Below, piece by piece: positions 1 through 5,675 of a stretch of DNA of 9,692 nucleotides (its first letter is position 1; each line of letters opens with the position of its first letter). The DNA comes from Ruminococcus sp. UBA1780. Its GTDB lineage: Bacteria; Bacillota; Clostridia; Oscillospirales; Ruminococcaceae. Where the stretch lies: the NCBI GenBank assembly GCA_002315235.1, contig DCGK01000005.1:484-10175 (forward strand), read 5' to 3'. The notes beneath the pieces are model-generated. The model ran no database searches, was not told the DNA's origin, and saw only the letters and a list, made by a program, of their open reading frames with translations. The position numbers and the translations under genes are program-made.

Positions 1-678
1 TATCTCAGACCGGACGGAAAGTCACAGGTTACAGTTGAATACGACGATGACAAGCCGGTGAGAGTTGATACAGTAGTTATCTCAACACAGCACAGTGCTG
101 CGGTTTCACTCGAAGATATCAGAAAGGATATTCTTGAACTTGTAATTAAGGAAGTAATTCCTGCAGAGCTTCTTGATGAAAATACAAAGTACTACATTAA
201 TCCTACAGGAAGATTTGTTACAGGCGGACCTATGGGTGACAGCGGACTTACAGGAAGAAAGATTATCGTTGACACATACGGCGGATATTCAAGACACGGC
301 GGCGGAGCTTTTTCAGGAAAGGATCCGACGAAGGTTGACCGTTCAGCTGCTTATGCTGCACGTTATGTTGCGAAGAACGTAGTTGCTGCAGGGCTTGCTG
401 ACAAGTGTGAGGTTCAGCTTGCCTATGCTATCGGTGTAGCAAAGCCTGTATCAGTACTTGTTGACACATTCGGCACAGGCAGGGCTCCTGAGGAAAAGAT
501 TGCTGAAGCAGTAAACAGGGTGTTTGATCTCAGACCTGCTTCAATCATCGAAACACTTCAGCTCAGAAAGCCTCAGTACAGAAAGCTCGCAGCATACGGC
601 CACATGGGACGTGAGGACCTCGGCGTAGCATGGGAAAAGACAGATAAGGCTGAAGCACTTAAGGCTGCAGTTCTTTAA
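1..678 (+). CDS. metK: S-adenosylmethionine synthetase, C-terminal part (5' end outside window)
   Basis: This enzyme makes S-adenosylmethionine from methionine and ATP in the cytoplasm. The frame is open from base 1, and 225 residues are visible of a family that usually has about 390-400, so roughly the first 170 are cut off by the window edge. An internal GTG at 58 is not the start. The family signature GGGAFSGKD is at fragment residues 100-108 and is followed by PTKVDRSAAYAARY; this glycine-rich loop binds the phosphates. Other conserved stretches are STQHS near residue 29, TGGPMGDSGLTGRKIIVDTYGG before the loop, and ETLQLRKPQY then AYGHMGRED near the end. No frameshift or missing motif is visible. 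No terminator separates it from the GGDEF gene 17 bases downstream, so the two are probably co-transcribed. Identification is firm. Confidence 0.97.
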   Translation, partial: YLRPDGKSQVTVEYDDDKPVRVDTVVISTQHSAAVSLEDIRKDILELVIKEVIPAELLDENTKYYINPTGRFVTGGPMGDSGLTGRKIIVDTYGGYSRHGGGAFSGKDPTKVDRSAAYAARYVAKNVVAAGLADKCEVQLAYAIGVAKPVSVLVDTFGTGRAPEEKIAEAVNRVFDLRPASIIETLQLRKPQYRKLAAYGHMGREDLGVAWEKTDKAEALKAAVL

Positions 679-693
679 TGTAAAAAGTTACAT
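678..693 (+). repeat. Small inverted repeat between metK and the GGDEF gene
   Basis: ATGTAA and TTACAT flank an AAAG loop, giving a 6-bp stem that begins at the last base of the metK stop codon and ends 2 bases before the GGDEF start. It occupies the place where an SD would be expected. It is too weak and A/T-rich to call a terminator, and it may be chance. Confidence 0.35.
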
Positions 694-695
694 GT

Positions 696-1715
696 ATGAG
701 GGGTTATGATAAAACAGCACACCGGATTGTGCTGTTTCTTAATCATTTTATGTTTGTATATCATGTTTCGATGGCTGTTTATTTTTCTGTGATAAAATAC
801 AGAATACTGGCCTGGTATATGATAGTCAGCATATTTGTTACATGCAGTAATTATATTTCAATATCCAAAAGAAAATACAGTATTTCATCAGCAGTTTCAG
901 GCTTTGAGCTGTGCGCATTTATTTTCGTGTCAACCGTGTGCCTTGGCTCGAATACTGGTTTTTATCTCTACGGGGTTTCGACAATTATATTCCTTTCACA
1001 TGTAAACTACATGCTGAAAAGACTTGAATCCGGTTCATTTAACTGCCTGTTTTTTATCGTACTGATTATGATTTCCTGTGTTTCAGGATATCTGTACGAC
1101 AGTATCTGCGGTTCGGTATACGATCCCGGAAAGAAAGCCGGGGCAGTGTTCTTTATCAGCAACTGCCTGCTGGTATTTTCTGTTCTTGCCATGTACATGA
1201 AGGTCTATATTGACGCACTTTACAAATCAGAACAGGCGCTTGAGGATATGGCACATAAGGACAGACTTACAGGCGTATGGAACAGACATTATCTTCTTGA
1301 CAGACTCGATGAAATAAAAGAAACCGGACTTGAAGGCTACAGACTTGCCATACTTGACATTGATAATTTCAAAAAAGTAAATGATATTTACGGTCATAAC
1401 GGCGGTGATGCTGTTCTTAAAAGGACGGCTGACACAATGAAAAATATGTTTTCGGACTGTATCGTGTGCAGATGGGGCGGTGAGGAATTTATCATCACTG
1501 CAGACGAAAACGTTCTGACCATTGAAAGAATAGAGAGTTTCCGCGAGGCCGTTGCTTCGACGACTGAGATTTTCGGGGAAAAGGAAATCAGAGTTACTGT
1601 AACGCTGGGCGTTCAGGATTATGTCAGCGGCACAGGAACTGATGAATGGATTTCAGGGGCGGATGCCAGGCTTTATCAGGGAAAAACAAGCGGAAAAAAC
1701 AAAGTTGTATATTAA
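696..1715 (+). CDS. Membrane-bound GGDEF protein, probable diguanylate cyclase
   Basis: The predicted 339-residue protein would make the second messenger cyclic di-GMP from two GTP. About six hydrophobic segments (near residues 12-33, 37-52, 67-83, 86-104, 114-133 and 147-168) form an N-terminal membrane module with no sensor family I recognise. A GGDEF domain follows, starting at DRLTG (189-193). The metal-binding segment is DIDNFKKVND (from 221), the active-site loop is GGEEF (261-265), and the domain closes with ADARLYQGKTSGKN. The catalytic residues look intact. The allosteric inhibitory RxxD motif normally found just before the loop is absent (MFSDCIVCRW), so product inhibition through that site is not expected. 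The start is uncertain because no SD lies before ATG 696; a 6-bp inverted repeat (678-693) fills most of the gap after metK. GTG 729 and ATG 750 are in-frame alternatives without better sites. Confidence 0.88.
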   Translation: MRGYDKTAHRIVLFLNHFMFVYHVSMAVYFSVIKYRILAWYMIVSIFVTCSNYISISKRKYSISSAVSGFELCAFIFVSTVCLGSNTGFYLYGVSTIIFLSHVNYMLKRLESGSFNCLFFIVLIMISCVSGYLYDSICGSVYDPGKKAGAVFFISNCLLVFSVLAMYMKVYIDALYKSEQALEDMAHKDRLTGVWNRHYLLDRLDEIKETGLEGYRLAILDIDNFKKVNDIYGHNGGDAVLKRTADTMKNMFSDCIVCRWGGEEFIITADENVLTIERIESFREAVASTTEIFGEKEIRVTVTLGVQDYVSGTGTDEWISGADARLYQGKTSGKNKVVY

Positions 1716-1751
1716 GGATGCTGAAGCGAGATTTATTCAGTGTTTCCTGAG

Positions 1752-1781
1752 AGAAGGGGCTGTCAGAAAACAGCCCCTTCT
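1752..1781 (+). terminator. Hairpin terminator after the GGDEF gene
   Basis: The arms AGAAGGGGCTGT (1752-1763) and ACAGCCCCTTCT (1770-1781) pair perfectly over 12 bp around a 6-base CAGAAA loop. The U-tract after it is poor (GACTGCATTT), so it may be an inefficient or bidirectional terminator. It sits 36 bases after the GGDEF stop and before the YbaK gene, and it ends the metK-GGDEF unit. Its outer bases and the following GACT resemble the hairpin at 5557-5586. Confidence 0.75.
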
Positions 1782-1844
1782 GACTGCATTTCAGCGCAGT
1801 GCGTATGGTATCACAAATCATATTATCTGAAAGGATATTTTATT

Positions 1845-2333
1845 ATGAAGGATAATAAAACAAATGTAATGAGAATACTGGACAGGGCAAAGGCTGACTA
1901 TGAGCCTCACTTTTATGAGAGCGACGGTCAGGTTGACGGTGTTCATGTGGCGGAGACTCTGGGAATACCGTTTGAAAGATGCTTCAAGACACTTGTAACA
2001 TTCTATAAGGCAGGAAACGGAAAGACGGATTATTTTGTGTTCTGCATTCCTGTTGACGCTGAACTGGACCTTAAGGCTGCCGCAAGAGCTGCAGGAGTGA
2101 AGTCCGTTGAAATGCTTGCAGTAAAGGATCTTCTGAAAACAACCGGATACATCCGCGGCGGCTGTTCACCGATAGGCATGAAGAAGCAGTTCCCGACTTT
2201 TATTGATAATGTTTCAGTGAATGTTGAAAAAATATATGTCAGCGGCGGCAAAATAGGAACACAGGTTGAACTTGCTCCTGCTCTTATCGCAGAGCTTACC
2301 GGCGCAAAGTTTGCCGATGTAATTGTGAAATAG
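1845..2333 (+). CDS. ybaK: YbaK/EbsC-family aminoacyl-tRNA deacylase (Cys-tRNA(Pro) deacylase type)
   Basis: This 162-residue cytoplasmic protein belongs to the family that hydrolyses mischarged tRNA, classically Cys-tRNA(Pro), so that cysteine is not inserted at proline codons. Family marks are the conserved lysine in FKTLV (K48), the GGCSPIG motif at 105-111 followed by MKK, and the C-terminal GTQVELAPALIAEL stretch. Length matches the family's usual 155-165. The ATG at 1845 is chosen because AAAGGA lies 9 bases upstream; the frame stays open back to 1740, but that extension would run through the terminator hairpin at 1752-1781. I see no good promoter between hairpin and start, so expression may depend on read-through or a weak promoter. 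The specific tRNA substrate cannot be read from the sequence. Confidence 0.9.
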   Translation: MKDNKTNVMRILDRAKADYEPHFYESDGQVDGVHVAETLGIPFERCFKTLVTFYKAGNGKTDYFVFCIPVDAELDLKAAARAAGVKSVEMLAVKDLLKTTGYIRGGCSPIGMKKQFPTFIDNVSVNVEKIYVSGGKIGTQVELAPALIAELTGAKFADVIVK

Positions 2334-2344
2334 TCAAATACCTA

Positions 2345-2373
2345 TTGCAACTTACTCTAAAGTATGATAGAAT
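2345..2373 (+). promoter_or_regulatory. Sigma-A-type promoter for nfnAB
   Basis: TTGCAA (2345-2350) and TAGAAT (2368-2373) are separated by exactly 17 bases. Transcription would start near 2380 and give a leader of about 64 bases before nfnA, in which I see no riboswitch-like fold. The site lies just after the ybaK stop codon, so nfnAB has its own promoter. Confidence 0.7.
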
Positions 2374-2443
2374 AATATTTAGCACGGCAAAAAAACGGCC
2401 ATTCGAAATTATGGTTTAGATTATAGAAGGAGAGATCTTTATA

Positions 2444-3271
2444 ATGTTTAAAATCGTTACAAAGAGAGCACTGAATGACTCAGTTATCCTGATGTCAGTT
2501 GACGCTCCGTTTATCGCAAAGAAAGCACAGCCTGGTCAGTTCATTATCTTCAGAATTGATGAAAAGGGCGAAAGAGTACCTCTTACAATCGCTGACTATG
2601 ACAGGGAAAAGGGCACAGTAACTATCATTTTCCAGGTTGCAGGCAAGTCAACTGAACAGCTTTCAAAGCTCAATGAAGGTGACTCAATCCTCGACTTCGT
2701 AGGACCTCTCGGTGTTCCTACACATGTTGAAGAAGATGCAAAGAGCGTTTGCGTTATCGGCGGCGGTGTCGGATGCGCTATTGCTTATCCGCAGGCCAAG
2801 GCTCTTCACGGCAGAGGAATTGACACTACGGTAATTGCCGGATTCAGAAGCAAGGATATCGTTATTCTTGAAGACGAATTCAGGGCAGCAAGCAATGAAC
2901 TCATTATCACAACAGATGACGGTTCATACGGCAAGTCAGGATTTGTAACAACGGCTCTTGAAGAACTCATCACATCAGGAAAGAAGTTCGATGAAGTAAT
3001 CGCTATCGGACCTGTTCCAATGATGAAGTTTGTATGTTCAGTTACAAAGAAGTATGACATTAAAACAACAGTATCCCTCAACCCGATTATGATTGACGGT
3101 ACAGGAATGTGCGGTGGATGCCGTGTAACAGTTGGCGGCGAAACAAAGTATGCATGTGTTGACGGTCCTGACTTTGACGGTCACCAGGTAAACTTCGATG
3201 AGCTTATGAAGAGAAATTCAACATACAGAGAACAGGAACATGCCTGTCGTATGATGGCTCAGGCCAAGTAA
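2444..3271 (+). CDS. nfnA: NfnA-type small subunit: FAD/NAD-binding, [2Fe-2S] oxidoreductase subunit
   Basis: This 275-residue cytoplasmic protein matches the small subunit of NADH-dependent reduced ferredoxin:NADP+ oxidoreductase (Nfn), an electron-bifurcating transhydrogenase. The domain order fits: an N-terminal FAD-binding barrel with RVPLTIAD (44-51), GPLG near residue 88, an NAD-binding domain starting VCVIGGGVG (102-110), and a C-terminal [2Fe-2S] motif with C223, C226 and C238, preceded by D218 in IDGTG. The visible set of three cysteines plus an aspartate fits this subfamily, whose cluster has been described with an Asp ligand; which Asp acts here is inference. The start has a strong SD, AGAAGGAGAG (2425-2434). 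The adjacent nfnB supports NfnAB over the related dihydroorotate dehydrogenase electron-transfer subunit (PyrK), since no pyrimidine gene is nearby. Annotation pipelines often call this sulfide dehydrogenase subunit beta. Confidence 0.9.
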   Translation: MFKIVTKRALNDSVILMSVDAPFIAKKAQPGQFIIFRIDEKGERVPLTIADYDREKGTVTIIFQVAGKSTEQLSKLNEGDSILDFVGPLGVPTHVEEDAKSVCVIGGGVGCAIAYPQAKALHGRGIDTTVIAGFRSKDIVILEDEFRAASNELIITTDDGSYGKSGFVTTALEELITSGKKFDEVIAIGPVPMMKFVCSVTKKYDIKTTVSLNPIMIDGTGMCGGCRVTVGGETKYACVDGPDFDGHQVNFDELMKRNSTYREQEHACRMMAQAK

Positions 3272-3295
3272 TCTGTCGTAAGGAGGATATTTAAA

Positions 3296-4681
3296 ATGCC
3301 AAATATGTCTTTAAATAAAGTTGTAATGCCTGAACAGGATCCAAAGGTAAGAGCAAGAAACTTCGAGGAGGTTACTCTTGGCTACACAGCTGATATGGCA
3401 GTTGAAGAAGCTGAAAGATGTCTTAACTGCAAGAACATGCCATGTGTAAACGGATGTCCTGTTGGTGTAAGAATCCCTGAATTTATCGCAAAGGTAAAGG
3501 AAAGAGATTTTGCAGGCGCTTACGAAATAATCAAGTCAACAAACGGTCTTCCTGCAGTATGCGGACGTGTGTGCCCACAGGAAAACCAGTGTGAAGGCAA
3601 GTGCGTAAGAGGAATCAAGGGCGAACCGGTAGGTATCGGACGTCTCGAAAGATTCGTTGCTGACTATGTAATGAACGGTGAAGCAGTTCCTGCAAAGAAG
3701 CCTGCTTCAAACGGTAAAAAGGTTGCAGTTATCGGTGCAGGCCCGGCAGGTCTTACATGTGCAGGCGACCTTGCAAGACTCGGCTATCAGGTAACAATTT
3801 TCGAAGCATTCCACGTTGCAGGCGGCGTACTTATGTACGGTATTCCTGAATTCAGACTTCCAAAGGCTATCGTTCAGAAGGAAGTTAATGCACTTAAGGA
3901 GCTCGGCGTTGAAATCATGACAAACATGGTTATCGGTAAGGTTCTTTCAATCGATGACATCATTGATATGGGCTATGAAGCAGCATTTATCGGTTCAGGC
4001 GCTGGCCTTCCTAACTTCATGGGTATCGAAGGCGAATCACTTATCGGCGTATGCTCAGCTAACGAATACCTCACAAGAATCAACCTTATGAAGGGTTACC
4101 TTGATGACTATGCTACACCTGTTATCAAGTCAAAGAGTGTTGCAGTTGTAGGCGGCGGTAACGTTGCTATGGACGCAGCAAGAAGTGCTATGAGAATGGG
4201 TGCTGAACACGTATATATCGTTTACAGACGTTCAGAAGAAGAACTTCCTGCAAGAAAGGAAGAAGTTCACCACGCTAAGGAAGAGGGTATCGAATTCATG
4301 CTCCTCAACAATCCTGTTAAGATCAACGGTGACGAAAACGGCAGAGTATGCTCAATGCAGTGCATTAAGATGGAACTCGGCGAACCTGATGAAAGCGGAA
4401 GAAGAAGACCACAGGAAGTTCCTGGTTCAGAATTTGATCTCGAAGTTGACACAGTAATCATGTCAATCGGTACATCACCAAATCCGCTTATCAGAAGAAC
4501 AACAAACGGTATTGAAGCTAACAAGCGCGGATGTCTCATAGTAAACGAAGACATGATGACAACAAGAGACGGTATCTATGCAGGCGGTGACGCTGTAACA
4601 GGTGCTGCAACAGTTATCCTCGCAATGGGTGCCGGCAAGACAGCGGCTGCTTCAATTGACAAGTATATTTCATCAAAATAA
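3296..4681 (+). CDS. nfnB: NfnB-type large subunit (GltA-like FAD/[4Fe-4S] oxidoreductase)
   Basis: This 461-residue protein is the partner of NfnA and is homologous to the small subunit of NADPH glutamate synthase; databases often name it gltA. Two [4Fe-4S] sites are visible in the N-terminal domain: C42, C45, C50, C54 and C89, C93, C99, C103. The FAD Rossmann motif is VAVIGAGPAG (143-152), the GGVLMYGIPEFRLPK segment follows, the NADP(H) Rossmann motif is VAVVGGGNVAMDAA (from 283), and the closing FAD contact is GIYAGGDAVTG (426-436). It starts 24 bases after nfnA with a near-perfect SD, AAGGAGG (3280-3286). No large glutamate synthase subunit is in view and nfnA is adjacent, so transhydrogenation between NADH, NADPH and ferredoxin is more likely than glutamate synthesis. 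A standalone glutamate synthase role cannot be fully excluded. There is no terminator after it. Confidence 0.9.
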   Translation: MPNMSLNKVVMPEQDPKVRARNFEEVTLGYTADMAVEEAERCLNCKNMPCVNGCPVGVRIPEFIAKVKERDFAGAYEIIKSTNGLPAVCGRVCPQENQCEGKCVRGIKGEPVGIGRLERFVADYVMNGEAVPAKKPASNGKKVAVIGAGPAGLTCAGDLARLGYQVTIFEAFHVAGGVLMYGIPEFRLPKAIVQKEVNALKELGVEIMTNMVIGKVLSIDDIIDMGYEAAFIGSGAGLPNFMGIEGESLIGVCSANEYLTRINLMKGYLDDYATPVIKSKSVAVVGGGNVAMDAARSAMRMGAEHVYIVYRRSEEELPARKEEVHHAKEEGIEFMLLNNPVKINGDENGRVCSMQCIKMELGEPDESGRRRPQEVPGSEFDLEVDTVIMSIGTSPNPLIRRTTNGIEANKRGCLIVNEDMMTTRDGIYAGGDAVTGAATVILAMGAGKTAAASIDKYISSK

Positions 4682-4718
4682 TATACAGGGATTTATGGAA
4701 GTTCGGACGGTTGGCAAA

Positions 4719-4750
4719 CCTCCGGAGAAATACAGTACAGTTTTTGGAGG
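4719..4750 (+). promoter_or_regulatory. Possible hairpin hiding the yajC ribosome binding site
   Basis: CCTCC (4719-4723) is an exact complement of the yajC SD core GGAGG (4746-4750). The stem can extend inward through GGAGA against TTTTT using A-U and G-U pairs, leaving a loop of about 12 bases. It would compete with ribosome binding at the ATG at 4761. Only the five outer pairs are strong, so this is a tentative call. Confidence 0.35.
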
Positions 4751-4760
4751 ATGAAAACCT

Positions 4761-5162
4761 ATGAATTTTACATCTGTTATACTTGCTGCTGAGACAGCAG
4801 CTGAGCAGGGATCATCAACACAGGCAATGGTATCAATGCTGATTACTTTTGTTCCGCTTTTTCTTGTGTTCTGGCTTCTTATCATCAGACCTCAGAAGAA
4901 GCGTGAAAAAGAAGAAAAGATAATGCGTGAAAACATTGCAATCGGTGATGAGATTGTTACAATCGGCGGTATTATCGGTCTTGTAGTTCGCCAGACAGAT
5001 GACACACTTGTTATTGAAACAGGCGGAGACAGAAGCAAGCTTCGTATTCAGAAGGCAGCTGTAAGGGAAAACATCACAGCGATGGAAAGACTTCAGGCAT
5101 CTGCAGCAGAAAAGAAGAATGCGGATCCGGAAGTTTCAAAAAAGTCAAAGAAAGACGAATAA
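4761..5162 (+). CDS. yajC: YajC, Sec translocon accessory membrane protein
   Basis: YajC is a small single-pass membrane protein that associates with SecDF and the Sec translocon. The 133-residue product has a polar N-terminus of about 20 residues, one membrane helix (about 22-42) ending in the family signature IIRPQKKREKEEK, then the conserved cytoplasmic segment GDEIVTIGGIIGLV and a charged lysine-rich tail. Length is slightly above the common 90-120 because of the two ends. GGAGG (4746-4750) lies 10 bases before the ATG. It follows nfnB by 79 bases without an intervening terminator and ends at a clear terminator. secD and secF are not in the window; here yajC sits next to the SCIFF genes, an arrangement I recall as common in Clostridia. 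Confidence 0.93.
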   Translation: MNFTSVILAAETAAEQGSSTQAMVSMLITFVPLFLVFWLLIIRPQKKREKEEKIMRENIAIGDEIVTIGGIIGLVVRQTDDTLVIETGGDRSKLRIQKAAVRENITAMERLQASAAEKKNADPEVSKKSKKDE

Positions 5163-5179
5163 TACAATTTTTGTGAAAA

Positions 5180-5218
5180 GTGCAGCTGTTTCAGTTTGAA
5201 ACAGCTGCTATTTTTATT
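5180..5218 (+). terminator. Intrinsic terminator after yajC
   Basis: GCAGCTGTTTCA and TGAAACAGCTGC form a 12-bp perfect stem around a GTT loop and are followed by TATTTTTATTG and more T-rich sequence. This is the most classical terminator in the window, and it separates yajC from the SCIFF promoter. Confidence 0.9.
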
Positions 5219-5228
5219 GTTTTTATAC

Positions 5229-5257
5229 TTGAAAATGCTTTTTTGTTGTGTTATAAT
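5229..5257 (+). promoter_or_regulatory. Consensus sigma-A promoter for the SCIFF gene
   Basis: TTGAAA (5229-5234) and a perfect TATAAT (5252-5257) are spaced by 17 bases. Transcription would begin near 5264, which leaves an untranslated leader of about 137 bases before the SCIFF start at 5401. The same box pair and spacing recur at 7140-7168. Confidence 0.85.
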
Positions 5258-5293
5258 CATATATCATATAGTTACATTCGGTAATTATTGTGC

Positions 5294-5380
5294 ACGCCGG
5301 AAAAAGGAAACGGCGTCTGTATTATAGTGCAGGTCAGATTTATTCTGACGTTCACTATATATTATTTATTTATTTATTTT
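5294..5380 (+). promoter_or_regulatory. Structured leader of the SCIFF gene, possible attenuator
   Basis: Two inverted repeats lie in the leader. The first pairs ACGCCG (5294-5299) with CGGCGT (5311-5316). The second pairs TATAGTG (5323-5329) with CACTATA (5353-5359), then, across a 3x3 internal loop, GTCAGA (5333-5338) with TCTGAC (5344-5349) around a TTTAT loop. An A/T run made of ATTT repeats (5361-5380) follows at once. A long hairpin plus a U-rich run resembles an intrinsic terminator, so it could attenuate SCIFF transcription. I do not recognise a known riboswitch or RNA family here. Confidence 0.45.
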
Positions 5381-5400
5381 CATACCGGGGGTGTTGTAGT

Positions 5401-5553
5401 GTGAAACATATCAAAACTCTTAACAGGACGGTTCTCAGGGAAAACTCTTCAAAGTCAGACTGCAGCAGGTGCACCGGCGCTTGCCGTCCGGCATGCAGAA
5501 ACTCATGCACTGTGACTGCACAGAAGAATTCAGAAAAAAAACAGCATGTTTAA
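5401..5553 (+). CDS. scfA: SCIFF-family RiPP precursor peptide, five-cysteine form
   Basis: This is the substrate peptide of the adjacent radical-SAM maturase. SCIFF means six cysteines in forty-five residues; the mature function in Clostridia is unknown. The 50-residue product begins KHIKTLN, as the family does, and carries C21, C24, C28, C32 and C36 followed by T37. In studied homologues, as I recall, the enzyme joins Cys32 to Thr37 by a thioether and Cys21 touches a maturase Fe-S cluster; all three positions are kept. The usual sixth cysteine near the C-terminus is missing, and the tail reads TAQKNSEKKQHV. The start is GTG 5401: it gives the family N-terminus and has GGGGGTG 7 bases upstream. 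The frame is open upstream to 5290, but that would run through the leader structures. The true gene was hidden by that longer frame. Confidence 0.93.
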   Translation: MKHIKTLNRTVLRENSSKSDCSRCTGACRPACRNSCTVTAQKNSEKKQHV

Positions 5554-5556
5554 AAC

Positions 5557-5586
5557 AGAAAGGGACAATCTTTATTGTCCCTTTCT
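5557..5586 (+). terminator. Strong hairpin between SCIFF and its maturase gene
   Basis: The arms AGAAAGGGACAAT (5557-5569) and ATTGTCCCTTTCT (5574-5586) pair perfectly over 13 bp with a CTTT loop, starting 3 bases after the SCIFF stop. No U-tract follows (GACTTAGG), so it may be a partial terminator or an mRNA-stabilising or processing structure. Either role would allow more peptide than enzyme to be made from one promoter. I see no consensus promoter between it and the maturase gene, which suggests read-through. Confidence 0.65.
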
Positions 5587-5675
5587 GACTTAGGAAAGCG
5601 GCGCAAATATTTTGACGTTTTCTGTAAGTCCTGATACGGGTTTATGACAGGGATTATTGAGGGGATGGACTGATT

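Noticed and set aside
706..792. A 28-codon overlapping frame at the 5' end of the GGDEF gene, hydrophobic, with GAGGGG upstream
   Set aside because: The SD-like GAGGGG is only 2 bases from the ATG, too close to work well. The hydrophobic character is expected from reading a membrane-segment gene in another frame.
1740..1844. N-terminal extension of the YbaK frame back to 1740
   Set aside because: It would translate the 12-bp terminator hairpin and has no SD. ATG 1845 has AAAGGA at proper spacing and gives the family length.
2374..2443. Possible riboswitch or Rex-type operator in the nfnA leader
   Set aside because: No stable stem set or dyad operator can be made out in this A/T-rich stretch.
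4267..4554. Minus-strand open frames inside nfnB and other genes (also 2806-3081, 6534-6764, 7424-7687)
   Set aside because: They lie wholly opposite well-supported genes, have no SD sites or recognisable motifs, and are frame shadows.
5290..5400. N-terminal extension of the SCIFF frame back to GTG 5290
   Set aside because: It runs through the leader hairpins and the A/T repeat. The family N-terminus KHIKTLN begins exactly at GTG 5401, which has an SD-like site.
5665..5673. Mini-frame ATG GAC TGA just before the maturase start, as a possible regulatory uORF
   Set aside because: It is two codons long and has no family or conservation support; such short frames arise by chance.
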